26,753 nucleotides of DNA from an uncultured Eubacteriales bacterium (GTDB lineage Bacteria > Bacillota > Clostridia > Oscillospirales > Oscillospiraceae): contig URQY01000025.1 in the NCBI GenBank assembly GCA_900550165.1, positions 1-26,753 of the forward strand. The letters run 5' to 3'. Below, one piece after another: positions 6,767 through 14,532 of the stretch (position 1 is its first letter; every line of letters starts with the position of its first letter). The notes below the pieces were generated by a model. The model made no database searches, was not told the origin of the DNA, and worked only from the letters and a program-made list of their open reading frames with translations. The position numbers and the translations under genes are program-made.

Positions 6767-7339
6767 TTACAGCAGCCAGCCGAGCAGCGCAGCGATAAGC
6801 AGCGTGATGCCGGCGGTAAGCAGGGCGAGCAGGATCTTCTGATAGGGCCGCTTGCCTGCTTCGACCCTCTGCTCGATCTCGTCGAGCTTTTTTCCCTCGC
6901 TGAAGGCCAAAATCTCCTTGTAGGACTGGACGTTGTTCGCTTTTTTGATGCGCTCAAGCCGGAGGGCAAAGTACATCGCGACGCTCCAGATCAAAAGCTC
7001 CGGAATGAGCCCGTACCAATCGAGAAGCTTGAGGAGCGGCACGGGCAGAATGATCGTAGCGGCGAGCAAGACGGTGTAGATGACGGCGTCGCGGTTCATG
7101 GCTTTGACGTCGGCGGCGTTGACTTCCTGTTTCATGGTTTCCAAATCTCCTTTGATGAGTTGGTCGAGCGAAACATGAAAGAGGGAGCTGAGCAGGAGCA
7201 GGCTGTGGATATCGGGATAGCTTTTGTTGTTTTCCCAGTTGGAAACGGTCTGGCGTGTGACGTAGACCTTTTCCGCCAGCTCCTCCTGCGAAAGGGAGAG
7301 GGCGGCGCGATGGGATTTGATCTGATTGCCGAGTTCCAT
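6767..7339 (-). CDS. XRE-family regulator with C-terminal membrane anchor
   Basis: A 190-aa protein. Residues 5-60 are a Cro/C1-type helix-turn-helix (GNQIKSHRAALSLSQEELAE, then VYVTRQTVSNWEN with the recognition helix). Three hydrophobic segments follow at about residues 82-98, 103-120 and 168-190, so it is anchored in the membrane. Between them lies a charged cytoplasmic stretch (LERIKKANNVQSYKEILAFS...). The start ATG 7339 is chosen because CAGGAGGAACCC precedes it; the reading frame extends 38 codons further upstream without a better start. It is a common Firmicute design in which a membrane signal alters DNA binding. Target genes are unknown; it converges with the DUF6320-like gene and is not in an operon. 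Confidence 0.88.
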   Translation of the reverse strand: MELGNQIKSHRAALSLSQEELAEKVYVTRQTVSNWENNKSYPDIHSLLLLSSLFHVSLDQLIKGDLETMKQEVNAADVKAMNRDAVIYTVLLAATIILPVPLLKLLDWYGLIPELLIWSVAMYFALRLERIKKANNVQSYKEILAFSEGKKLDEIEQRVEAGKRPYQKILLALLTAGITLLIAALLGWLL

Positions 7340-7431
7340 GGGTTCCTCCTGTATGCTTCGTTCGAGCTGCTGCAAGGATAGCCGAAACGGGCCGATTTGT
7401 CGAGCAAAGCGGCTTTCCATGAGAGAAAAGG

Positions 7432-7455
7432 GCGTGTCAAAGCGCTTTGACACGC
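7432..7455. repeat. Perfect 24-bp palindrome upstream of the XRE gene
   Basis: Arms GCGTGTCAAAGC and GCTTTGACACGC are exact inverted copies with no spacer. It lies about 95 bp upstream of the XRE start and carries a TTGACA on the minus strand, followed by CCCTTTTCTCTC. It could be an operator or, with the adjoining hairpin, a second terminator for the Lar-like gene. Confidence 0.6.
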
Positions 7456-7457
7456 TG

Positions 7458-7494
7458 AAAAGCGGAAGAAGAGCATAGCCCTTCTTCCGCTTTT
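7458..7494 (-). terminator. Terminator after the Lar-like gene
   Basis: AAAAGCGGAAGAAG (7458-7471) pairs exactly with CTTCTTCCGCTTTT (7481-7494), a 14-bp stem with a 9-nt loop. On the minus strand the T-run is short (CTTTT), so it could work in either direction. Confidence 0.8.
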
Positions 7495-7510
7495 ATCATG
7501 CCTGTGCCGG

Positions 7511-7735
7511 TCAGTCGCCCACGCCGGGGTTTAACACCTTGCCGATGTTCCACAGGTGCGCGACCTGCTGCGCGGCGGCCAGGCGCTCCTCGGGCGTTTC
7601 ATAGCTTGCGTGCGCGGTCTGCGCGCCGCAGTCGAGACAGGTGACGTAAACGCACCAGCCCTGCTCATCCTCTACCGTGCCGGTGCCGCGGCAATAGGGG
7701 CAGTCCTGCAATTCGATCTCGTAAATGGGATCCAT
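7511..7735 (-). CDS. Small zinc-ribbon protein, Lar restriction-alleviation-like
   Basis: A 74-aa protein with two CxxC pairs (Cys12/Cys15 and Cys33/Cys36: DCPYC...VTCLDCGAQT), then a helix and LWN at residues 61-63. The order CPxC, about 17 residues, CxxCGA, then a helix ending in WN is the pattern of Lar-like proteins (PF14354). The family's name-giving member in the Rac prophage moderates type I restriction; most relatives are phage-borne and untested. Here no phage genes are near. The start ATG 7735 has AGAAAGGAAG upstream and a good promoter further up. It is monocistronic. The fold assignment is reasonable; the biological role in this organism is unknown. Confidence 0.75.
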   Translation of the reverse strand: MDPIYEIELQDCPYCRGTGTVEDEQGWCVYVTCLDCGAQTAHASYETPEERLAAAQQVAHLWNIGKVLNPGVGD

Positions 7736-7793
7736 ACGATATCTTCCTTTCTTCGACGATGCAGAAGCACCGCTCGTTCATTTTCGGCTATAT

Positions 7794-7822
7794 AGTATAG
7801 CAGAGAATGGACGCCTTGACAA
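7794..7822 (-). promoter_or_regulatory. Promoter of the Lar-like gene
   Basis: -35 TTGTCA (7822-7817), 17-bp spacer, -10 TATACT (7799-7794) preceded by TGC (extended -10). Confidence 0.8.
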
Positions 7823-7829
7823 GGGAAAA

Positions 7830-9605
7830 TCACAGCGTCTGCCCGGAGGCGGGACGGGGAAGCTGATATTTTTCCGCATAGTGGTGGAAGGTGCTCTGGA
7901 AGCTGCTGTTTGCGGACTTTGCCTCGCGCAGCGTTTCATGCAGGTTGAGGTTGTGCTGGCTCGCGTCGATGACGCAGCCGGCGATGTTGGAGCAGTGGTC
8001 GGAGGTGCGCTCGAGATCCGTCAGAAGGTCGGAGAGGACAAAGCCTGCCTCGATGCTGCACTGGCCCTGCTGCATCCGCAGGATATGGCGCGTGCGCATC
8101 TGCTCTTTGAGCGTGTCGATGACCTGCTCAAGCGGCTCGACCTGGGAGGCGACGGAGACGTCGCGCTGCTCAAAGGCCTTGAGCGCGAGGGAGAGGATCT
8201 CGCGGATGGCGGAGGTGACGGTGGCGAGCTCGTTGAGCGCGCTGCCGGAGAAGCTGAGCCCCTTCTGCGCCATCTCCTCGGCGGAGGAGAGAATGTTGAC
8301 CGCGTGGTCGGAGATGCGCTCAAAGTCGCCGATGGTCTTTAAGAGCTCGGTGGCCTCCTCGCTCTCGGAGCGGCCCATCTTCTGCGCGCTGAGCTTGACA
8401 AGATAGGTGCCGAGGATATCCTCGTAGTGGTCGCAGCGCTCTTCGTCGTCGCGGATGCTCTGGGCGAGCTCGGGCGTGCTGCTCATGAGCGAGGTGAGGG
8501 CATTGCTGAGCGAGCGGACGGCGCATTCGGCCATCTCGCTTGCGACGGCACGGCTGCGGCTGAGCGCGAGCGACGGCGTTGCGAGCAGACGTTCGTCGAG
8601 CTCGACGGTCTTATCGCCCTGAGCCTGCGCATCGTCTGGGACGATGCGCTTGGCGAGCCGTTCAAGCAGCCCGCCCGCGGGCAGGAGCATGGCGGTGCAG
8701 AGAATGTTGAAAACGGAGTGCGCCACGGCGATGCCGGCCATGGAAGCGGGCTCGTTCAGCAGCGCGGGCGCAAGCGCGGCGCGCACGATGCAGAAGACCG
8801 TGAGCAGGACCACGACGCCGATGACATTGAAGAGAAGGTGCACGACGGCGGCGCGGCGGGCATTTTTGTTCGTGCCGATGGAGGAGATCATGGCCGTGAC
8901 GGTCGTGCCGATGTTCTGGCCCATAATGATGGGGATGGCGGCGGCGTAGCTTACAGAGCCCGTGACGGCGAGCGCCTGCAGAATGCCGACGGACGCCGAG
9001 CTCGACTGGATGATAGCCGTGAGCAGCGCGCCGGCGAGCACGCCGAGGATGGGATTCTTAAACGCGACAAAAAGATCGGTGAAGGCGGGGACGTCCTTGA
9101 GTCCCGCAACGGCGCCGCTCATCGTCTCCATGCCGAACATGAGCGTTGCAAAGCCGAGCAGGATCATGCCGGTGTCCTTTTTCTTGGTGTCCTTGCAGAA
9201 CATATAGTAGATGATGCCGATGAGCGCAAGAACGGGCGTAAAGGAGCTCGGCTTCAGCAGCCGCACCCAGACGTTGCCCGAGTCGATGCCGCTGAGACTC
9301 AGAAGCCAGGCGGTGACGGTCGTGCCGACGTTGGCGCCCATGATGACGTTGATGGCCTGACGCAGGGTCATGAGACCGGAGTTGACAAAGCCGACCACCA
9401 TAACGGTCGTGGCGGAGGAGCTTTGGATGATGGCGGTGATGCAAAGGCCGGTGAGGAAGCCGGCGAAGACGCTGCTCGTCATTTTGTCGAGCAGGGAGCG
9501 GAGCTTGTTTCCCGCGCGGCGCTCGAGCGCCTGTCCCATGAGATTCATGCCGAAGAGGAAGAGCGATAAGCCGCCGATCATCGTCAGTACGTCGAAGATA
9601 TCCAT
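7830..9605 (-). CDS. Na+/phosphate cotransporter family protein with PhoU-like C-terminal domain
   Basis: A 591-aa protein. The first 340 or so residues hold two inverted-repeat transport units (PF02690), each with the hallmark QSSSA motif: QSSSATT at 61-67 and QSSSASV at 200-206. Both sit in hydrophobic hairpins, with GANVGTTVTA and GQNIGTTVTA following. Residues from about 350 to 570 are charged and helical with internal similarity to PhoU (EMAECAVRSLSNAL..., ISDHAVNIL, TSDHCSNI). The length fits the NptA/PhoU fusion family. It would import phosphate with sodium across the cytoplasmic membrane, the PhoU part acting as the regulatory module. Start ATG 9605; AAAAGG lies close upstream. The promoter is at 9645-9672, overlapping that of the divergent ptcA operon. 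Confidence 0.95.
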   Translation of the reverse strand: MDIFDVLTMIGGLSLFLFGMNLMGQALERRAGNKLRSLLDKMTSSVFAGFLTGLCITAIIQSSSATTVMVVGFVNSGLMTLRQAINVIMGANVGTTVTAWLLSLSGIDSGNVWVRLLKPSSFTPVLALIGIIYYMFCKDTKKKDTGMILLGFATLMFGMETMSGAVAGLKDVPAFTDLFVAFKNPILGVLAGALLTAIIQSSSASVGILQALAVTGSVSYAAAIPIIMGQNIGTTVTAMISSIGTNKNARRAAVVHLLFNVIGVVVLLTVFCIVRAALAPALLNEPASMAGIAVAHSVFNILCTAMLLPAGGLLERLAKRIVPDDAQAQGDKTVELDERLLATPSLALSRSRAVASEMAECAVRSLSNALTSLMSSTPELAQSIRDDEERCDHYEDILGTYLVKLSAQKMGRSESEEATELLKTIGDFERISDHAVNILSSAEEMAQKGLSFSGSALNELATVTSAIREILSLALKAFEQRDVSVASQVEPLEQVIDTLKEQMRTRHILRMQQGQCSIEAGFVLSDLLTDLERTSDHCSNIAGCVIDASQHNLNLHETLREAKSANSSFQSTFHHYAEKYQLPRPASGQTL

Positions 9606-9644
9606 ATCCTTTTCATTTCCTTTTTCTCATATTCATTCTTAACC

Positions 9645-9672
9645 ATATTACACGATATAGGAGATTTGTCAA
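9645..9672 (-). promoter_or_regulatory. Promoter of the Na/Pi cotransporter gene
   Basis: -35 TTGACA (9672-9667), 16-bp spacer, -10 TAATAT (9650-9645). The -35 lies in the odd palindrome GATTTGTCAAATC (9663-9675), which on the + strand gives TTGTCA facing the ptcA operon. Confidence 0.78.
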
Positions 9673-9807
9673 ATCGAAAAGCAGAGAATTGTAAAATCCG
9701 TGTAAAATCGCGCGCATGGATAAACTGGAAAATTTCGCAGACAATAAGCGCATCGTCCGCCGTGATCGCTGCGGCGGAACAGAGGAACTGTTTTTCGGAG
9801 GAATGAT

Positions 9808-10857
9808 ATGAAAAAGGATTTTATCGACACCAACGAATTCACCAAGCAGGAGCTGCTCGATATCATTGAGCTGTCGCTCGCCATCAAAAAGGCAATCAAG
9901 GCGGGCTATTATCCGCCGCTGATGCGCAATATGACGCTCGGCATGATCTTCCAGCAGTCATCGACGCGCACGCGCGTCTCATTCGAGACCGCGATGAGCC
10001 AGATGGGAGGCCACGCGCAGTATTTAGGGCCCGGCATGATCCAGCTCGGCGGGCACGAGACCATCGGCGACACGGGCAAGGTGCTCTCAAAGCTCGTGGA
10101 CGTCGTGATGGCGCGCGTCATCGAGCACAGGACCATTGAAGAGCTGGCGAAGAGCTGCACCATCCCCGTGATCAACGGTATGTCGGACTACAACCACCCC
10201 ACGCAGGAGATCGGCGACCTCTGCACGATCATGGAGCATCTGCCGCAGGGAAAGCGGCTGGAGGACTGCAAGGTCGTTTTCGTGGGCGACGCGACGCAGG
10301 TGTGCGCCTCGCTCGGCTTTATCACAACAAAGCTCGGGATGCACTTTGTCCAGTACGGCCCGCAGGGGCACCAATTGAATGAACAGCACAAGGAGATCAT
10401 GAAGAAGAACTGCGCGCTCTCCGGCGGCAGCTATCTTGTCACCGATGACCGCGAGAGCGTGCGAGGCGCGGACTTCATCTACACGGACGTGTGGTACGGC
10501 CTCTACGAAAACGAGATGCCGAAGGAGGAGCGCGTGCGCGTCTTCCATGACTATCAGGTCAATCGCGAGCTGATGCAGCTCGGGAACCTCGGCTGCAAGT
10601 TCATGCACTGCCTGCCCGCGACGCGCGGCGAGGACGTGACCGATGAGGTCGCCGACAGCGACGCGTCCCTCTGCTGGGAGGAGGCGGGCAACCGCCTGAC
10701 GGCCATGCGCGGACTTCTCGTCTACTTCACACGCTGCCGGCATGAGCCGAGCGGTCTTCAGATCGCCGCGGCGAAGGAGGAGCTTGACCGGGTGCTGTGC
10801 GACAAGCTCGGCTGCACGGAGGCCTACTGCGGGGTATCGAAGGTCAAAGAGAGCTGA
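9808..10857 (+). CDS. ptcA: Putrescine carbamoyltransferase
   Basis: A 349-aa transcarbamylase. The carbamoyl-phosphate site SSTRTR is at residues 51-56, NHPTQE at 129-134 and the HCLPATRGE block at 267-275. YGLYE at 230-234 and the long C-terminal helix after residue 325 favour putrescine over ornithine carbamoyltransferase, as does the neighbourhood: an antiporter and agmatine deiminase directly downstream. In the agmatine deiminase pathway it phosphorolyses N-carbamoylputrescine to putrescine and carbamoyl phosphate in the cytoplasm. The start ATG 9808 follows CGGAGGAATGAT. It is the first gene of the operon, 9 bp before the antiporter. Substrate choice is inferred from motif and context; the enzyme class is certain. 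Confidence 0.93.
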   Translation: MKKDFIDTNEFTKQELLDIIELSLAIKKAIKAGYYPPLMRNMTLGMIFQQSSTRTRVSFETAMSQMGGHAQYLGPGMIQLGGHETIGDTGKVLSKLVDVVMARVIEHRTIEELAKSCTIPVINGMSDYNHPTQEIGDLCTIMEHLPQGKRLEDCKVVFVGDATQVCASLGFITTKLGMHFVQYGPQGHQLNEQHKEIMKKNCALSGGSYLVTDDRESVRGADFIYTDVWYGLYENEMPKEERVRVFHDYQVNRELMQLGNLGCKFMHCLPATRGEDVTDEVADSDASLCWEEAGNRLTAMRGLLVYFTRCRHEPSGLQIAAAKEELDRVLCDKLGCTEAYCGVSKVKES

Positions 10858-10866
10858 GCGTGCGCG

Positions 10867-12243
10867 ATGGAGAAGAAAAAATTCCGGCTCGCGGATGTCA
10901 TTTTATCGGTCATCTGCGTGGTGTTCGTCGCAGAGGCGGCGGCGCCGGTCGCGTCGATCGGCAACAGCCAGTATTTCTGGTGGCTCTTTATGATATTGGC
11001 GTTTCTGCTGCCCTACGGCCTCATCGCCGCGGAGCTCGGCACGGCCTACGCGGGTGATGGGGGACTGTATGACTGGGTCCACGCGGCATATCCGAACGGC
11101 AGGTGGGCGGCGCGCGCCTCGTGGTATTACTGGATCAACTTTCCGCTGTGGATGGCATCGCTCGCGGTGATGTGCCCTGAGCTCATCACGTTTATCACAG
11201 GGCGGAGCCTTGGAACGCCCGGCTCGCTCGCCGTGGAGCTGCTGTTCATCTGGATCGTCACGCTCATCGCGTGCTATCCCGTGTGCGACAGCATCATTAT
11301 CCTGAACGTGAGCGCTGTCATCAAGATCGTGCTGGCGCTGCTGGTCGGCGGGCTCGGCGTGTGGTATATTAGCCGATACGGATTTGTCAACGATATGTCG
11401 GCACGGACGTTCCTGCCGTCGTTCGACCTGAACAGCCTTTCCTATATTTCCGTTATTATCTTCAATTTTCTCGGCTTTGAGGTCGTCTGCACCTATGCGG
11501 ACAACATGAGCGACCCGAAAAAGCAGATCCCGCAGTCCATCGTGACCGGCGGCATCGTGATCGCGGCCATCTACCTTTTTTCGGCGTTCGGCATCGGCGC
11601 GGCGGTGGATGTGCATGAGATCAGCGTGGATTCGGGACTCATCGACGCGGTGTCGCTCATCCTGGGCGGCAATGGCGGCGTACTTGTGAGTGTGGTGGCG
11701 CTTTTGTTCCTCGTGACGCTGTTCGGCAATATGATCTCGTGGTCGATGGGCGTCAATTCGACGGCGGCGCTGGCGGCGGACCACAACGACATGCCGCGGG
11801 TGTTCGCCAAGCGCTGGGCAAAGAACGACATGCCCGTCGGCGCGGCGGTCACGTCCGGCGTGGTGGCGAGCGCGGTGTGCATTCTGGGTGTGCTCATTGA
11901 GATGGTCTCGCCGGATTCGTCGCTTTTCTGGAGCTTTTTCGCGCTGAATCTTGTGATGCTGCTTTTGAGCTATCTTCCCGTGTTCCCGGCGTTTTTGAAG
12001 CTGCGGCGCGAGGACGCGAAAACGCCGCGCCCGTTCCGTGTGCCGGGGTCTGAGACGGCGCTCAAATGGATCGCCTATGTGCCGATGGCACTCATTATTA
12101 TTTCCATCATCTTCACGGCGATCCCGCTTTCGTTTGATCAGGAGACGCTGGCGGCATTTCTGCCGATCACGGTTGGCTCGATCGTCAGCGTGGCGATCGG
12201 CGAGGCGCTGATCGCGCTGCGCGGGAAAAAGACGCGCGGCTGA
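10867..12243 (+). CDS. aguD: APC-family amino acid/polyamine antiporter, probable agmatine:putrescine exchanger
   Basis: A 458-aa integral membrane protein with about twelve hydrophobic segments (first at residues 8-24; last pair at about 395-440) and a short basic end (RGKKTRG). An early GNSQYFWWLFMILAFLLPYG segment and the GDGGLYDWV block near residue 62-70 fit the APC superfamily. It lies between putrescine carbamoyltransferase and agmatine deiminase, the place of AguD in known agmatine clusters, where it imports agmatine in exchange for putrescine. The start ATG 10867 has only a weak ribosome site (GAGAGCTGAGCG), so coupling to the preceding gene, which ends 9 bp upstream, is likely. The family is firm; exchange specificity is from context. 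Confidence 0.88.
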   Translation: MEKKKFRLADVILSVICVVFVAEAAAPVASIGNSQYFWWLFMILAFLLPYGLIAAELGTAYAGDGGLYDWVHAAYPNGRWAARASWYYWINFPLWMASLAVMCPELITFITGRSLGTPGSLAVELLFIWIVTLIACYPVCDSIIILNVSAVIKIVLALLVGGLGVWYISRYGFVNDMSARTFLPSFDLNSLSYISVIIFNFLGFEVVCTYADNMSDPKKQIPQSIVTGGIVIAAIYLFSAFGIGAAVDVHEISVDSGLIDAVSLILGGNGGVLVSVVALLFLVTLFGNMISWSMGVNSTAALAADHNDMPRVFAKRWAKNDMPVGAAVTSGVVASAVCILGVLIEMVSPDSSLFWSFFALNLVMLLLSYLPVFPAFLKLRREDAKTPRPFRVPGSETALKWIAYVPMALIIISIIFTAIPLSFDQETLAAFLPITVGSIVSVAIGEALIALRGKKTRG

Positions 12244-12271
12244 AAACAGTTTCATCATAAGGAGACACAGT

Positions 12272-13375
12272 ATGGCAAAAAGAATTATCGGAACAACGCT
12301 GAAGCAGGACGGGTACCGGATGCCTGCCGAGTTTGAACCCCAGCAGGGCGTGTGGATGCTCTGGCCCGAGCGGAACGACAACTGGCGCAACGGCGGCAAG
12401 CCCGCGCAGAAGGCCTTTGCGGATGTTGCCAAGGCCATCGCAAAATTTGAAAAGGTCACGGTTGGCGCATCCGTGCGACAGTATCAGAACGCAAGGGCAA
12501 AGCTGCCCGAAGAGATCCGCGTCGTGGAGCTCGAGAGCGACGACGCGTGGGTGCGCGACTGCGGCCCGACGTTCGTTGTGAACGACAAGGGCGGCCTTCG
12601 CGCAGTGGACTGGGAGTTCAACGCCTGGGGCGGACTCGTCGACGGGCTATACTTCCCCTGGGACAAGGACGACCAGATCGCGCGCAAGATCTGCGAGATC
12701 GCGGACGTGGACAGCTACCGCACGGAGGGCTTTGTGCTCGAGGGGGGCTCCATCCACGTTGACGGCGAGGGCACGGTGCTGACGACGGAGATGTGCCTGC
12801 TCTCCGAGGGGCGCAACCCGGATAAAAGCAAGGAAGAGATCGAAAAAATGCTGTGCGAATACCTCGGCTGCGAGAAGGTGCTGTGGATCAAAGACGGTAT
12901 CGACCCAGACGAGACGAACGGGCACATCGACGATGTGGCGTGCTTTGTCGCCCCGGGCGAGGTCGCGTGCATCTGGACGGAGGATAAAGACCATCCGTTC
13001 TACGAGCAGGCGCAGGCGGCGTACCGCTTTTTGAGCGAAGCGACGGACGCCAAGGGCCGCAAGCTGAAGGTCCACAAGCTGTGCCTGACGAAAAAGCCGT
13101 GCCTTCTGGAGGGAGCGGACACCATCGACGCCGTGGAGGGCACCATCCCGCGCGAGGATGGCGAGGTGAGCATCGCGTCGTATATGAACTTTTTGATCGT
13201 CAACGGCGCGGTCATTCTGCCGCAGTACGGCGACGAAAACGACGCGCTTGCCGTCGAGCAGGCGCAGAAGATGTTCCCTGACCGCAAGATCGTTCCGGTC
13301 CAGACGAAGGAGGTCGCCTTCGGCGGCGGCAATATCCACTGCATCACCCAGCAGCAGCCCGCGGTACAGAAGTGA
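12272..13375 (+). CDS. aguA: Agmatine deiminase
   Basis: A 367-aa protein of the guanidino-group-modifying fold. All expected catalytic residues are at the family's usual positions: Asp96 in DAWVRDCGP, His218 and Asp220 in NGHIDD, and nucleophile Cys357 in GGGNIHCITQQQP. The N-terminal QQGVWMLWPERNDNWR stretch is also typical. It converts agmatine to N-carbamoylputrescine and ammonia in the cytoplasm, supplying the carbamoyltransferase encoded by the first gene of the operon. The start ATG 12272 follows AAGGAGACACAGT, 28 bp after the antiporter. A terminator follows directly, so the operon ends here; the carbamate kinase that would turn carbamoyl phosphate into ATP is not encoded in the window. 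Confidence 0.97.
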   Translation: MAKRIIGTTLKQDGYRMPAEFEPQQGVWMLWPERNDNWRNGGKPAQKAFADVAKAIAKFEKVTVGASVRQYQNARAKLPEEIRVVELESDDAWVRDCGPTFVVNDKGGLRAVDWEFNAWGGLVDGLYFPWDKDDQIARKICEIADVDSYRTEGFVLEGGSIHVDGEGTVLTTEMCLLSEGRNPDKSKEEIEKMLCEYLGCEKVLWIKDGIDPDETNGHIDDVACFVAPGEVACIWTEDKDHPFYEQAQAAYRFLSEATDAKGRKLKVHKLCLTKKPCLLEGADTIDAVEGTIPREDGEVSIASYMNFLIVNGAVILPQYGDENDALAVEQAQKMFPDRKIVPVQTKEVAFGGGNIHCITQQQPAVQK

Positions 13376-13382
13376 AAAGGCA

Positions 13383-13419
13383 GCGCCGCCCGTACCAAAC
13401 GGTATGGGCGGCGCTTTTT
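13383..13419 (+). terminator. Terminator of the agmatine operon
   Basis: GCGCCGCCCGTACC (13383-13396) pairs with GGTATGGGCGGCGC (13401-13414), loop AAAC, then TTTTT. Confidence 0.95.
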
Positions 13420-13426
13420 GGACAAT

Positions 13427-14362
13427 TCACTCGATCTGTTCACGGGCGATGCGGATAAACTCTGAGATCATACTCCACTGATACGAGCGCTTGAGATAGC
13501 CAAAACAGATGGGATAGGACGCCTCGGGACAGAGGGGGAGAATATGCAGCCGCGCAAGCTGTGCGGGCGAGAGTGCGGTTTGCAGCAGGTTTTCCGGACA
13601 AAAGCACGCGCCGACGCCCTGCGCGCAGAGCGCAAGCAGCGTTTCCACATTTTCCGACGTTGCGCGGCTGATGGGCGCAACGCCGGAGGCGCGCAGCAGC
13701 TCACGCCCAATGCGGCCGGCAATATCCTCGGCAGAGCCGAGAACGAAGGGACATTCGTGCAGGGGGCTCAGATTTCCGGCGGCAATGTCACTTCGGTGCG
13801 CGTTCAGGTCAAGACCGCAGTGCCTGAGCAGCTCGTCGGAAAGACAGAGTACGATGTTTTCAAGGTAGTAATCCTCCAGTACTACGCCGGGGAGCGGATG
13901 GGGAAAGGCGGCGATGGCAAGGTCGACGTCGCCGCTGCGCAGCGCTTTTTGCAGTGCATCGTTTGACCCCTCGAGCAGCTTGATCGCAACGTTTGGATAG
14001 CTGCGCTGAAAGGCGGGGATCAGGTGCGGCATGATGGCGCGGCCGCGTGTGTAGGCGATGCCGATGCGCAGCTCGCCCTTTTGATTTTCAGCGATATCAC
14101 AGAACTCGCGCTGCATGGCCTGCTGCGTTTGACGGAGAGATTCGGCATAGCGCAGAAAGGTCCGCCCGGCGTGGGTCAGCTCAAGCGGTGTGCGCCGCAC
14201 GACGAGCGTGCAGCCAAGCTCCGCTTCAAGTCCCGCGATGTGGGAGGAGAGCGACTGCTGCGTGATGTGCAGGGCGTCGGCAGCGCGGGTAAAGCTTCCT
14301 TCCCGCGCGAGTACGATGAAATATTCCGGAGAGTTAAAGTTCACGGCGGCACCTCTTTTCAC
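13427..14362 (-). CDS. LysR-family transcriptional regulator
   Basis: A 311-aa protein. The N-terminal winged helix-turn-helix (YFIVLAREGSFTRAADALHI, then TQQSLSSHIAGLEAELG) is classic LysR, followed from about residue 95 by the periplasmic-binding-like effector domain (LRIGIAYTRGRAIMPHLIPAF). The start chosen is GTG 14362, with AGGAG six bases upstream. GTG 14344, giving a more usual MNFNSPEYF beginning, is an alternative with a weaker site. The gene is divergent from the NhaC-type antiporter and its promoter region is shared with it, so it most likely controls that gene and itself. It also lies tail-to-tail with the agmatine operon, but that operon ends in a terminator and no link is visible. 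Effector unknown. Confidence 0.93.
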   Translation of the reverse strand: MKRGAAVNFNSPEYFIVLAREGSFTRAADALHITQQSLSSHIAGLEAELGCTLVVRRTPLELTHAGRTFLRYAESLRQTQQAMQREFCDIAENQKGELRIGIAYTRGRAIMPHLIPAFQRSYPNVAIKLLEGSNDALQKALRSGDVDLAIAAFPHPLPGVVLEDYYLENIVLCLSDELLRHCGLDLNAHRSDIAAGNLSPLHECPFVLGSAEDIAGRIGRELLRASGVAPISRATSENVETLLALCAQGVGACFCPENLLQTALSPAQLARLHILPLCPEASYPICFGYLKRSYQWSMISEFIRIAREQIE

Positions 14363-14397
14363 AGCTTTCTCCTGTAGAATATATCAATAATAACAGT

Positions 14398-14426
14398 TTT
14401 ACAAGTGCCGGCACATCTTTTATACT
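14398..14426 (+). promoter_or_regulatory. Promoter of the NhaC-type gene with palindrome in spacer
   Basis: -35 TTTACA (14398-14403), 17-bp spacer, -10 TATACT (14421-14426). The perfect palindrome GTGCCGGCAC (14405-14414) lies in the spacer, a possible regulator site. A leader hairpin follows at 14444-14475 (GCGGCA and GAAAAG arms paired with CTTTTC and TGCCGC). Confidence 0.75.
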
Positions 14427-14532
14427 GGGGCAGAAGGCATGAAGCGGCAGGAAAAGAATTCCCTTTTCGTGCCGCGCGTGCTAAGATGGCGATACGGTAA
14501 AATGTGTCGGAAAAGGACGGAGGAGGATCTGG

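Noticed and set aside
7340..7453. 38-codon upstream extension of the XRE regulator
   Set aside because: It lacks similarity to the family's usual beginning and would place the start next to the palindrome; CAGGAGG directly precedes ATG 7339.
9808..10857. Ornithine carbamoyltransferase (argF)
   Set aside because: The YGLYE block, long C-terminal helix and agmatine gene context fit putrescine carbamoyltransferase better; enzyme assay would settle it.
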